Below, piece by piece: positions 22,732-33,644 of a stretch of 64,000 nucleotides of DNA. Numbering within the stretch: the first letter of the stretch is position 1; the number at the start of each line of letters is the position of its first letter. The DNA is from Guyanagaster necrorhizus. Lineage: Eukaryota > Basidiomycota > Agaricomycetes > Agaricales > Physalacriaceae. Below the pieces are notes generated by a model. It did no database searches and was not told the origin of the DNA. It saw only the letters and a list, made by a program, of their open reading frames with translations. The DNA lies in contig NW_025064920.1 in assembly GCF_019112545.1 (NCBI RefSeq), forward strand, positions 62,001 to 126,000. The letters are read 5' to 3'. Position numbers and translations under genes: made by a program.

Positions 22732-23780
22732 ATGACCGAGCGGAAAGATCTATCCAGTCGCGTACTCCCCCAAATGGTTCTCTCCGATACAAGCAACCCC
22801 CTAACCGCACCGCTTCAACTATCTGGATCCTCACCATCAGAACGTGCTTGTCAGCGATTCGCCATCGAGGGTAATGCGATAGGTATGGATGCACGCGGAA
22901 CCGCTGAACCCTTTAGAATAACCGGTAAAATATAGTTACCGGTGGGTCTGGTGTGCTTGGGCTAGCAGCGTGCAGGGCTCTTCTCGAGCATGGAGCATCT
23001 GGCATATCAATTTTCGATGTTCTAGCTTCGATCTCTTCAGGAAAGGAGGCGATCACCCAGATTCAAGTGGATTTCCCCAAGGCTAAGGTTATAACCAAGG
23101 TCGTGGATGTCCGGGTTGATGCGACTGTCCATGCGGCGGTGAGTGAGACAGCAATCGAGCTAGGGAGTGTAGACATACTGCTATGCTTTGCGGGTGTCGT
23201 CGGAACGACGCACGCTGTAGATATGGACGTTGCAGAGTGGAAGCGCGTGCTGGATATTAATACGACCGGAAGCTGGATCTGCGCTCAAGCTGTAGCCAAG
23301 TGAGTATATATTGGTTCTCCAATTAATCGTTTTTTCATGTCGCATAGGCAGATGATCGCCCAGAAGAAGGGGGGGAGTATACTCTTCACCGCTTCCATAT
23401 CTGGGCACAGAGTCAATTTCCCGCAACCGCAGGTAGCGTATAATGTCTCTAAAGGAGCCATCGTGCAGTTGCGGTGTTCGCTTGCGGCTGAGTGGGCCCA
23501 GTACGGTATTCGTGTGAACAGCATTAGTCCTGGTTACATGGACACCATTCTTAATGAAGGCGACGGCTTGGCGGAGGGGAGGAGAATCTGGTGCGAAAGA
23601 AATCCAATGGGAAGGATGGGCGCGCCTGAAGAACTGACTGGTGCGATCGTTTTGCTCTGCAGCAAATTTGCGGGTCGTTACATTACTGGAGCTGACATTC
23701 TCGTCGATGGTAAGCATTGCCTTCAGTTAGCCTTGCGAGTTAAGCTGAGTATATCAAAAGGCGGTCAGACCATATTTTAG
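22732..23780 (+). CDS. Short-chain dehydrogenase/reductase (arabinitol/sorbitol dehydrogenase-like)
   Basis: NAD(P)-dependent oxidoreductase of the classical SDR family. Exons: 22732-22882, 22936-23299, 23348-23709, 23761-23780. The cofactor motif TGGSGVLG is created across the first intron. Then come ASGISIFDV, a VVDVRVD strand, LLCFAGV (NAG-like), DINTTGSW, the catalytic Ser in ILFTASISGH, the YxxxK pair as YNVSK, RVNSISPGYMDT, and a C terminus ADILVDG joined by a 51-base intron to GQTIF. Length ~298 residues is normal, with an N-terminal extension of ~45 residues typical of fungal polyol SDRs. The last acceptor was chosen because it gives the family C terminus. Polyol specificity is an inference from the extension and catalytic region. 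Confidence 0.88.
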
Positions 23781-24427
23781 TGCTATCTTGGAGGAATAAA
23801 CGCTAGAAAGACAATAGAGAATGAATGTAGGCTGAAGGGATACTTGTTCTTGTGCAGCAATTTTACGTCGTTGGTCGTCCGGGCGCGGCTCGATACACAG
23901 CGAATAGCATTGCCAGCGGACTACAATACAAACAATGGAGGCTCCTCATAACTGCTGGATGAATTGCGCCTTGTCCCTCGTCCTCTCCATGGCTGCGAAA
24001 AATGTCAAATATCTCATTCAGGAACAAGTGACCAGCAACGCACGATTGTAATGCAGCAATTTCTCAATCAAATCGACGTGCGTTAGCACCATCCTGCGAC
24101 AGCAGTATCTTTTTAGTTGCAACTCGTCGAGAGCTTCACTGCAAGCCTCATTCAGTAACCCAGAGAAGAAAAAGGCAAGATATGCCAACCCTTCGCTTTT
24201 GTCGTTAGAGAGGAGCTTCAGGTAGTCGTTCCATTTATCACCAATAACTTTGCCGCATGAAAAACAGCGGACTGGAATAATCTGTGGCCAAAGTAATGAA
24301 TGAACAACTCGACACCAGGGAGAACAGTGCAGACCATTGGAAGAGATCGTTTCGAGCGGAGATTCAAAAAGCGTCGGCCAAGTGCTGCCCGGCCTCCCGG
24401 TCCGGATGTGCCTCCGTTCTGGACACC
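23781..24427. other. Intergenic
   Basis: About 650 bases with no supported gene; a minus-strand frame at 24218-24508 is the shadow of the next gene. Confidence 0.5.
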
Positions 24428-25017
24428 ATGTTCACCGCAAACAAAAATCGCCTCTATATTGCCTATCTTGTGCGGCACCGCAAGCGACCAGAAGACTTCC
24501 AATTTCATTCTTGCCTGCTGTTGTCACCGAAGAATCCCAAGGATGTCACCGCAGAGGAATCGTACCAATATCATTCGCTGAACGTGATAGATCCGACGTC
24601 CAAGAAAGAAATATGGAAATACGAGATGCTGAGGGTGAAAAATCGCCCAAGTCGCGTGCAAGGTGTGCAGCTAGTTGGAAAACTGGACAAGAGGCTTAGC
24701 GGCGATACGCTGGACGAGTTGTTACGGCAGGTCACCGTCGTACAGGATGATCCCAGCTGGAAAAGCCACAACTGGGTGTTCGACGCTATTTTGGTGCGCT
24801 GTTTCTTGTTGGTTGTAACCCTATGCTTACCCTCTTGCAGTACTTGATCGATAGAGGTCTGATTGAACCATTTGAACAGGAACTTTCCATTCGCGAAGCT
24901 TGGAAAGCCGGGTTCGATTTCACACAAAAGGCAGGCTACGACATAGAGCGGCCCTTGCCTTCATGCGACCGCCAAGGACGGAAACTTGTGTCTGAAATCG
25001 GGCGACTTCCAAGTTGA
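24428..25017 (+). CDS. Conserved basidiomycete protein of unknown function
   Basis: Two exons (24428-24793, 24841-25017) with a 47-base phase-0 intron encode ~180 residues. The pattern matches a family I have seen repeatedly in mushroom genomes: [23 protein letters not shown], a Tyr-containing [30 protein letters not shown], the conserved [18 protein letters not shown], then a C-terminal [11 protein letters not shown] and a Gly/Tyr-rich end. No enzymatic motif is obvious. The start at 24428 puts the first conserved strand eight residues from the N terminus. An upstream frame runs further back but without conserved features. Function unknown. Confidence 0.72.
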
Positions 25018-26017
25018 AGATCATGTCCTTACTTCCTTATCACACCACGGCACTTATCGCTGTCCTGAGTGACAGGGATGCTCTCTACATTGATGCCTGT
25101 CTTCTGTGTGCTCTGATACTTTTCATGGAGCCGCTGGTTAATTCAGAATTCGAGAATGAAGCATGACATACACTGGGGGCAACGCAGGCCTATCGAACGC
25201 TAGACTATGGATGACGATGGACTCATCTACGTTTAGTGCGACCGTCCTTCCTAGCCTCGGGACATGTACTGCGTGAGGTCAAATCATCCTTTGCCGCCGC
25301 TGGTTATGATAACGCCCTCAAAGTCATAGTTGGATGGGACTCGAAATGGTCATGAATACCTTGGTGCAATCATTCAAACGTCTATTTCACCGTCTGCATG
25401 TCACTGCTGCACGCAGTGATGACACGTGAAATGCTGCTGCTCAAGGGGTCTGGCAATAGGTTATATCCATCGACCACTTGTGGCACCATCATCTCGCCTG
25501 CTTTTCTGTCAAGCTGACGATACCGTGTGATCCATACAAAGTCACATCGTATAGAGTTACTTACTTGTCATCGATTGCCTTCGTACGTTGTGTTATTGTT
25601 TCGAGCTCTGATCTACATGGACGACAGCTTCCGTCCGTAACTGCATATGCTAGCTACCATGGCCGTCCACCTGGCCCAGCTGTCGTGGTCGTACAGCTTT
25701 GTTTGTGTCCTATTACCATTCATCTTATGTCCTTTTCTCTTGCATTCGTCACGGACTTTGGAATTATTATGTACTGATTTCGCTGGCGTACCTAATACAA
25801 CATTTTTTTTCTTTATCCGAGACCCGGCCGCGACTACAGTGAAAATGGGAACACATGACGCGGGTATGCCACACGTATGGAACAACCTTCAAGCTCGTGC
25901 GAGCTGGTTACATGCAAGGTAGCCAAAATATCTGCCCAGGTATATCTTTCGCTGGCACCGGCGAGCACTGATAGGAAAGACGCCGAGTGATAATGGGTGA
26001 CGGTGCATGTTGACCTT
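25018..26017. other. Intergenic
   Basis: 1 kb downstream of both flanking genes. Frames on both strands at 25613-25922 overlap each other and neither has a recognisable domain. Nothing else seen. Confidence 0.5.
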
Positions 26018-26468
26018 TTAGTATCGTATGGGTGGTAACGGTTCTGCACGTATCGTTGAGAGATCGACGGCCTCATCGACGGTTTCGTCGAGTTCGCCTA
26101 TAAGGATACTGTCCAAAAGTTGTCGTTATCAGGGTCGATACGGAAAAGAAAACCGCATGTACGCACATCATGTCCCCTTTCACGAGATACAGACCGAGCG
26201 GTACCTCCTCCACGCCCTCTTCCATACTGTACACCCGTTCCTTCGAGTCTGAAAGGACGACGTTTGATTTTTGGTCGTAGCCTGCCATTATCCCCTGTTC
26301 AAAACGCGTTGAGCGGTATAAAGGCTCCAATAGCTGAGAAAACCGACCGCGATAGCGCGACCATCTTGCAAGATCAGGAGTACACGTCCTGTGGGAGTGC
26401 ATCAGTGGGATATTGGCATCGAAGACGAAGAAAAGCGTACTGTCGACGTAGCCTTGCAGGCTGGACAT
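26018..26468 (-). CDS. LSM8: U6 snRNA-associated Sm-like protein LSM8
   Basis: LSM8 forms the nuclear Lsm2-8 ring that binds the 3' end of U6 snRNA and is needed for splicing. Exons on the minus strand: 26441-26468 (28 bases), 26348-26388 (41), 26167-26294, 26018-26108. They total 95 codons plus stop, the length of human and yeast LSM8 N-terminal cores. Sequence in order: MSSLQGYVD, VLLILQDGRAIAG (Sm1), IMAGYDQKSNVVLSD, the YSMEEGVEEVPLGLYLVKGDM block (Sm2), ILIGELDE, and the LSM8-typical C terminus DLSTIRAEPLPP. The small first exons and the C-terminal RAEPLPP make the identification secure. A telomere-like TTAGGG repeat lies ~66 bases upstream of the start. Confidence 0.93.
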
Positions 26469-26533
26469 GGAGTGTAAACAGAAGAGCGGTCCTGGAGTCT
26501 GCGCAGGTTCCACGTGGTCCTTGTCGATCAATG

Positions 26534-26548
26534 TTAGGGTTAGGGTTA
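26534..26548. promoter_or_regulatory. Telobox-like repeat in LSM8 promoter
   Basis: Two and a half units of the fungal telomere repeat (TTAGGGTTAGGGTTA) sit 66-80 bases upstream of the LSM8 start codon. Such teloboxes bind Tbf1/Myb-type telomere-repeat factors in fungal and other eukaryotic housekeeping promoters. A regulatory role here is inferred from position only; an interstitial telomere remnant is the alternative. Confidence 0.5.
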
Positions 26549-28263
26549 TATGATTTGAATTTCTTTAACGGTACGGCTACCTTTCTTCTTTAATTCTTTT
26601 GATACCTCTTGGCACGCACAGATGTTTCTATTGTTCTTCAGTAAGTATCATTTTCTTTAGGTCACAGCCATCTTTTTACCATCTTGGACTGTAAATGAGC
26701 ACTTAAGATTTCTGTTGACAGTAAGATAATGGGAGACCGCCTTCCCCCCGCCGAATCACCGTAACCATTGCTAGTTGCTGTTATTAAAACTGAAGACTCG
26801 GCTTTTTGTAGTACTGTTTCAAGCTTGAGGTGAGTGACACGGTTAGCCATCATTTGCGTGACTCGCGTCCACCATGCATGATGATATGTATATAGCTGAA
26901 CAGAAATTTTTTATCTCAGTTTCGCTTTCATCTGAACAGAAGCGGGAGCCGAAGACCACCAAGCAACCGTCACCGTACTAGTGACCGTAGTCGTTGACAC
27001 ACTGCGGTATCAGTCTCCTTGCTCCACAGATACGGCCGCCAACAATAGAGGTATATTTCCAACCATACCAAGTGGCGCAAAATAATCTAGAGTCCAAGAT
27101 TCAAGCTCAGTCGCAGCGCCCAAAACGCGCCCAAATGACAGCCCTTCCGCTCAGCACCCTTCAATAAAATACCGTCCTCGTGTTACCTTTATGACAAGCG
27201 CGTACTAGGCCGTTTTTTCAGGGGTTCCCGCACCTCTTCGGATTTATTTTAGCGCCGGTTATTGACATGCTGTGGAGCTCCTGTTACTCTTCCCTTCAGG
27301 CGACGCTAGAACAACTCTGAAAGCGAAATTATTTTCTTTGCATACAGGGCGGTTCTTGGGCTCTTCGTCTGCTGGGCACAACCCGATGTCTTCCCTGCGC
27401 TTCTGTCTCCTGTACTCCTGGTCTCACTCTTACGGTCGTTGTCCTTATTCCGGCCTCGTCGATGCGCAGTGAACGTTTTTTCGTTCCTCTCCGATCACTC
27501 GTAATATTTCCGAGGTTTCCGCTGATCGCCTTGACGTCCGTCGGACTGAAATACACGCTGAACCATTAACTGTTGTACTTCTTACGACCGCTCAGGGCAT
27601 AAACGAGAATCTACGCGTGGATGAACTTTTTGAGAATTTTGGTCCGTCTTCACGCGTAGAATGACGATGGCGCGGGACATGTCCGATTTTCCGTGTTTTT
27701 GAAACGGGATGCGCAAAGATGTAATGTGGCTGATCATCATAGTTGTGGTGTCAACATCTTCCATAGCAATAGAATATCATTTCCCCTTGATGAGCGGCCG
27801 CGAAGACGTCTCGCTAGCGGTCCTTCATGAGAAATTCCGAGCTATTGCGTCTACGCTGAAGTTCATGTCTTTCTCCATGAACCGAACGAGATTCCGGCAA
27901 CATGGTGCAGAAGGAAATACCCGCCTCTCAAAACAAGCACCGACAGCGTCCACATGAATATACCACGGCGACTAACTGCGGGCAAGCCTCGAGTCGGACG
28001 AGCGGATCGAAAGCGGTTAAGGCTTGTATTACATAATCAAGATAGGTAAATCGGGTATCGGCGTGGGAAGAGGTACCCTTGGTGTCCTCCTTTCCGCTCA
28101 CAACGGTTTTGTTCTGTCCGCCACGACGTTTTTCTTCACCCTCCGTCTAACGTCCTTATCTTAACACAGTCACTGTATGTATACCTCTTTCCCCCCTTCT
28201 CCCCCCACGAATTCTCATTCATCTTCCTTCTAGCTTTATTTCATTTCCATCTTTGGGTTCACC
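26549..28263. other. Intergenic between divergent LSM8 and transporter genes
   Basis: About 1.7 kb. A frame at 27709-27957 begins with a hydrophobic MWLIIIVVVSTSSIAIEY segment but has no support otherwise. A pyrimidine-rich tract (28150-28250) directly precedes the transporter ATG and probably marks its promoter/5' leader. Confidence 0.5.
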
Positions 28264-29480
28264 ATGTCTTCGATAGAGGAGAAGGATTTCGGCGGGAAGG
28301 AGGAGGACATCGATATCAGCGACAGTCGCCAGGATCTGCCGTCGCCCGCGGTTGCACAAGTCCCGAAAGCCAAGCCGAAGCTCTCGGCCACGATGATAAT
28401 ACCTGTCTGGATCGTACTCAGCTCGTCCGTCATCATATACAACAACTACTTGTACAATACCCTCTCGTTCAAGTATCCGGTTTTCTTGGTGACATGGCAT
28501 CTGACGTTTGCGGCGCGTGTTCTTCTTGTTCAATGTACTCATGTATTTACCATCCTTGCAGGCTATCGGTACACGGGTTCTAGAAAGGACAACCACTCTC
28601 GTTGACGGTGCAAAGGACGTCCATATGTCCAAGGACATGTTCTTGAAATCTATCCTTCCAATCGGACTCTTGTTCAGTGGAAGTCTTATCCTCAGCAACA
28701 CCGCTTATCTTTACCTCAGTGTTTCCTACATTCAAATGCTTAAGGTACGAATTCAATTAATCCATCACCAGTGCTATATATTCTAAACTGTTCATCAAGG
28801 CTTTCACAGCGGTTGCTATCCTCCTTATCTCATGGTGCTTCCGGATCCAAGAGCCCAATCGCAAGCTTGCCGTCATCGTCGTCATGATTTCCTCAGGCGT
28901 TGCGCTTGCTTCTCATGGCGAGCTTAGGTTTAACCTCCTTGGTTTCATCATCCAGGCAGCCGCAGTCGCTGTAAGTCCCCAGCCCACCTAAACGCCTTCT
29001 GAGACTGATAGACAAACATTTCAGTTTGAAGCATCCCGGTTAGTGATGATCCAAATCCTACTCCACGGTCTTAAGATGGACCCGCTTGTTTCACTGCATT
29101 ACTATGCGCCTGTCTGTGCTGTCATCAACCTCGTAGCGATCCCATTCACTGAGGGCTTCGAGCCATTCTACGAATTAGCCCGGATCGGTCCGCTTATCCT
29201 GCTCTCTAATGCCCTCTGCGCATTCATGCTCAATGTGGCGGCTGTCTTCCTGGTTGGCGTCGGTAGTGGTCTCATCCTGACCCTCGCCGGAGTTTTCAAG
29301 GACATTCTCCTTATAACAGGATCCGTGTTGATTTTCGGTTCCCCTGTTACCCCTCTCCAAATCTTTGGTGAGTGGCGTTGAACTATTTTTATGTTCAAAT
29401 CCCCAATCTGATAACACTATGCAGGTTATTCAATTGCGTTGGGAGGACTTATACTTTTCAAAACGTCCGGTGGTAAATAA
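28264..29480 (+). CDS. Triose-phosphate/nucleotide-sugar transporter family protein (TPT)
   Basis: Multi-pass Golgi/ER-type transporter of the TPT (EamA-related) family. Exons: 28264-28512, 28562-28744, 28800-28970, 29025-29367, 29425-29480, ~333 residues. Features: a polar N-terminal tail (~50 residues), then [19 protein letters not shown] (TM1), [39 protein letters not shown] with the family-typical LKAFT join, [17 protein letters not shown], a second-half repeat with [29 protein letters not shown], and a last helix [13 protein letters not shown]. The first intron (28513-28561) begins gcgcgt instead of gtgcgt: a GC-AG intron is the only way to keep the conserved block in frame. Substrate unknown; many fungal relatives carry GDP-mannose or triose phosphates. 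Confidence 0.87.
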
Positions 29481-30130
29481 ATTTCTCATGTGGATTTTCG
29501 CGCTCTCGGCTAGTGTAACACTATCAATGAACGACTTCCTGCGGCAGGATATTGTTAAGTTACATAGGAAGTATTATATACAGATCTTTTTTTATACTTG
29601 TGCTCGCTAGTCTGCCATCTGGCGTTCGAGTTGTACATATTTTCACTCTTTCCATAGACGAGACGAGATAGACTTTAAATATGCATGGACAGAGGGCTGT
29701 ATCGGAATGACAGCGCGCCAGGGACATGGAAGACTTTAAGGGGTACAGGTACAGATGACGACAACGAACCGGCGCATCGCTCGAACTATCCGTAAGGGAT
29801 CAGTAGCGGGATTTAAACAACCCCTTAGGGCTGGCATGCAGGGCTCAGCATGTGGCGAGACGGCCTGAACAGTCCGAAAAATGTTATACAGTAAGCATTT
29901 GGACTGAGATGTTCCTACTACATTCCATGGACTGTCCACGTCGTTCCCACATATCGACGCTGCAAGGCAGGATCACAAAGTCGGCAGATTGCAGCTAGGA
30001 AAGATGAGCTCCAAGGGGAAAGTTGAAACTGGACCTGAATTTCCCGGAATCTGTACATTTATTGGTTGAACATCCTCTTAATTACAGCATAAAAGACGGT
30101 GCGATCCTGAGGGCGATGATATAGTGTGGC
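29481..30130. other. Intergenic between converging genes
   Basis: About 650 bases with no coding or structural signal recognised. Confidence 0.5.
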
Positions 30131-31363
30131 TTACTTCTGAAGGTATTGAGTCCACCATTCTTCGAAGAGCGACAAGCCAAGGCCACCCTCGATTCCAAGT
30201 TCCTCGGTCTCTTCAGTGTAAAGCTGGCAATCTTTGGGTCGCGTCGTTGCTCCGGGACCTGTGGGCGGTTCGGCATCAGGGATGATGTGTTTGTGGGGTA
30301 ACCCGAGTATCTTGGAAAATACGAGGCAGATCTCGTACTTGGTAAAGGGTTCGGCAGCGGAATAATGGAGAATGGGAGGAATGGGCTTCTTGAGCTCTGC
30401 AATTTAAAAGTATGTGGGGGCCAAACGCTCACTTTTATTTAGTAGCACGTACCAGTAAGCTTGATCAGGAAATTAGCGATGTCAACAACGTTGGTAGGGT
30501 AACGCGTTGCATAGTGATCCATCTTGTAAGTTTTCCCTGATTGGTCTTGAACGACGTCGAGTAGGATGTTGATGGCGCTATCAGAATTTTTCGGCGCTGG
30601 GCCGTACCTATGCGACAGTCAGATTGGTTAAGTATATTAATTGCTACGCATGAACACACAGGACCGGGACTCTCAGGACGATGACCCTTGCGCCGTCTAT
30701 GGACATTGCGGCCTCTTCACCGTCGCGTTTGCTCTCTCCATAGAGCTGAAGCGGGTTCGTCTTTGCAGACGGACTGTAAGGAGGAGAAGTACCGTCAAAC
30801 ACATAGTCTAATATGATTCGTTGTCAGCCTGAGTCCTAGGGATCAATCGCGAAATCTCGGACCCGTGGAAATATAGACCAGAGTGTAATTTAAATATTTG
30901 GCCATGGACGCGAGATGAGCGGGAACTTCTGCATTGAGCTGGACGACAAATTAGATATCGCCTAGACTGCAAGGTACACGATCCAAGCGCACTCTGCGGG
31001 TACTATCAGGATCCTAGGAGAGGAAGAGACTGTCGGTGTACTCGCATCAAAGTAGACGAATATGAAAACCAACCTTTTCTGCGACATCCGGTCTCCTTTC
31101 TGCAGCGCAATGGATCACCCCTTGAGAAAGTAAAACCATTAGATCTGTCGGCTGCCTTGACAGAGCGACTTACAGTCAGGGTTAAACGCAGTGAACACTT
31201 TGTCGACCTCGTTCCTCTCAGTCAGGTCGAGTCTGATTAGGTCGTTGCCTGATCGCGTGTGAGAAAGACTGAGGATTTTGAAATCCCCTGCACGTTCGAA
31301 AGCTTCGCGTACAGCAGTTCCTAAGACTCCTGAGGCGCCTATAGATAATCTAAGTACACGCAT
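30131..31363 (-). CDS. MAT2B/RmlD-like NAD(P)-dependent reductase
   Basis: Extended SDR related to the regulatory beta subunit of methionine adenosyltransferase and to dTDP-4-dehydrorhamnose reductase. Multi-exon on the minus strand, start 31363, stop 30131. Landmarks: SIGASGVLGTAVREAFE (Rossmann GxxGxxG), LDLTERNEVDKVF, then across an intron VIHCAAERRPDVAEK (the HCAAERRPD signature of MAT2B), a short exon DPDSTRR, LNAEVPAHLASMAKY and LVYIST, a GESKRDGEEAA segment (Lys of the YxxxK region), LRVPVL, ITLVDIANFL-type helix, LHYSAAEPFTKYEIC, GLPHKHIIPDAEPP, and a C terminus LSLFEEWWTQYLQK. Exon joins checked at the N terminus keep phase; those in the middle were not all fixed. The MAT2B-like label is by motif; a regulatory versus enzymatic role is open. 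Confidence 0.82.
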
Positions 31364-33644
31364 ATTTTATCGTTTGGCGAGAATACCAGTGATAATAATT
31401 CGCTGTTTTGTGGCAGTCATGGTTCGGAAGAATGACTTATCACTTCAATCGCACGTGGATGATCGGCGCTCGGAAGCCGAGCCGGAAGGTGAGAACTTTT
31501 CTCCTACTTTGCTCCCGCTTTTGAGTTCCTCTTCTGCTTCTGCGCCGCCCATTCAGAGTCTGACTGTATCCTTACAAAATGTTCCGAGACTCGGAAACAA
31601 AGGTACGTCTCGGATCTGTGCAGTGGGCCCTGTTTCTACCTACCCTATGCACCTTGACGACACCGAAAGTTTCCGTATCTTCTTTGAACGAGGTCAGCAG
31701 AGTCGATGCTTTGGGGATGCATTGTTTCACTCTATAACTAGCGTGAAATTTACGAATGCTGAAAGGACACACTTTTTCGCAGCGGGAGGTTGGTTGGCGG
31801 AGGCAGTATACATGTCCTCGTCGTCAGCTTCTGTTTCGGAAATCAACGCGGTCATGCTTTCTCTTCGTTCAGCACCTAATCTTTGTTGGGGCACTTTTTC
31901 TCAAAACTTTCATGTGTGTGTAGCCCTGACGGACGTTTTATGTCTGGGCATTACTCTCGACTATTGTTTCCCTAAATATCTGAACTTCACTCAGACTTAT
32001 AAGTAATGCTCGTGACGCTCGTATTCGATTTCCGATTCCCCACCATTCGCCCGGAATTCACTCACGCAAGCGCAGGCTGAGCGGGAAGCCATCTTTCACT
32101 GGTATTAGGTTTTTTCCGGGGTCTGCAAATCTTACTCTTCTCAATTCAGTTGCCTTCGAGATCAGAATCCATTCATTATAGCTTGTAGAACGGGTTGCTA
32201 TGCTGTTTTTATCCTCCCGTCACTTTAGGTCGTTCGCTTTCGAATGATTGCCAACACCATGATCTGTTCTGGTGCAATTCACGGCGTCGCCGACAGTGTT
32301 CAAAAGAATATGATGCTCTACTGGTTCGTTATTCCTCGAACGGTTGTGATGCAGACATCTCTAATACAGTCAGGCTACTCCTTTCCCCTTCTTATCTTTG
32401 ATTAACGAGACTGAAGACCTGCTTATCAGGACTTTGGCACACGTCTTGCTTGGTGGCTTGGGTATTTGGCGGAGTATCTGGCTCTGATTAATGAATATCA
32501 TCGATTTTTTGGGTTGATGATGTCCAGAGTGTTTCAATCTCGTTTACTGACCGTCAGCTTTTGCTGCTCAAACTCAGAAAGAACCGCAAATTCGAACGGA
32601 CTTGTCATCTTCGGCACAATGCTTCGACCGAAGCTGGCGTTTATTTACCGCTCCGGCAGATCGTGAGAAGGAATCTTACAGAGAAAACGTTCGGACTCGA
32701 TTGGGGCAAAACCCGCGATGATTATGTGCAGGATAAAGTTCATCTTGCGCCCCCAGCGCCCCAGAAAACATAACGTGAGTCTTGATGCTTCCTGACATTA
32801 TCTGAGAGCCATTTTTTCCTTACAGTACACAGTGGGTTAGTTCTTCCTACCCATGGGTTTGAGGAACCATGTTCGTTTCCATGGAAAGAACCGTAAGGTG
32901 ATTTCAAGCAAATTTCCCGATCAGGACGTATTCCATTGACCTCTTCCGATGGCATCCCATCCTGTACTGTGCCTCGTGCTAATAAATTCTATTTATCACT
33001 CCTGGTAAGCAAATGTTTCGGGTCAGGCAAAAACCGGGAAACATGGGTGTATAACTGATCGAATTCTGATCCATGCTTTTGACAACGACAGAATGAGTCG
33101 GGATTTCCTGTAATAGAAAAGCCGACGCATTTTTTTGTGGTCAAAACATAATCCGCATTCCTATCATTTCCATTGCATTTTGACCGCCGTGAGTTAGTTG
33201 CCTGCTAGGAGTGTTTTATACTAGAGGCCTTCAAATCAGCTACTCGAGAAGTGTCCTGAAGCTTCGGACTGATATTTTCATTCTCGCTGGCCCACTGACC
33301 TATAGAAAGTCTCACACAAAGATGCTCTGAACTCTAAATCACGCTAGTGAAAGGGTTGACTAATGATTCTTCAGGAATAATACTCTACACGGACCTGATC
33401 ACGCTAATGATGGTACTCGTACCACAGGCTTGGGTGTCCTGTGAAAAATCGACAGTGATGGAGGATTCGATCTCCGCGAATATGATGCGCGAGGATGTAT
33501 TCATTTATCATCTAACAAATTTATGTGAATATTCGAATGCCCTTCGTCCCTGATGAATTCGCGCTTAAAAGTACATCACCACACTTAGTTTGTGCTTCCC
33601 TTCTCGTGCACAGGTCCTCCGTTCTTCTCGTCCCTCCCTTATCC
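31364..33644. other. Long intergenic; possible exons of an unidentified plus-strand gene
   Basis: From 31419 an ATG opens MVRKNDLSLQSHVDD, with a good donor (gtgaga) near 31490 and acceptor at ~31557. A second splice pair near 31602 can follow. The downstream frame cannot be continued convincingly, and I recognise no family. The rest (32.0-33.6 kb) has only scattered short frames. Confidence 0.35.
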
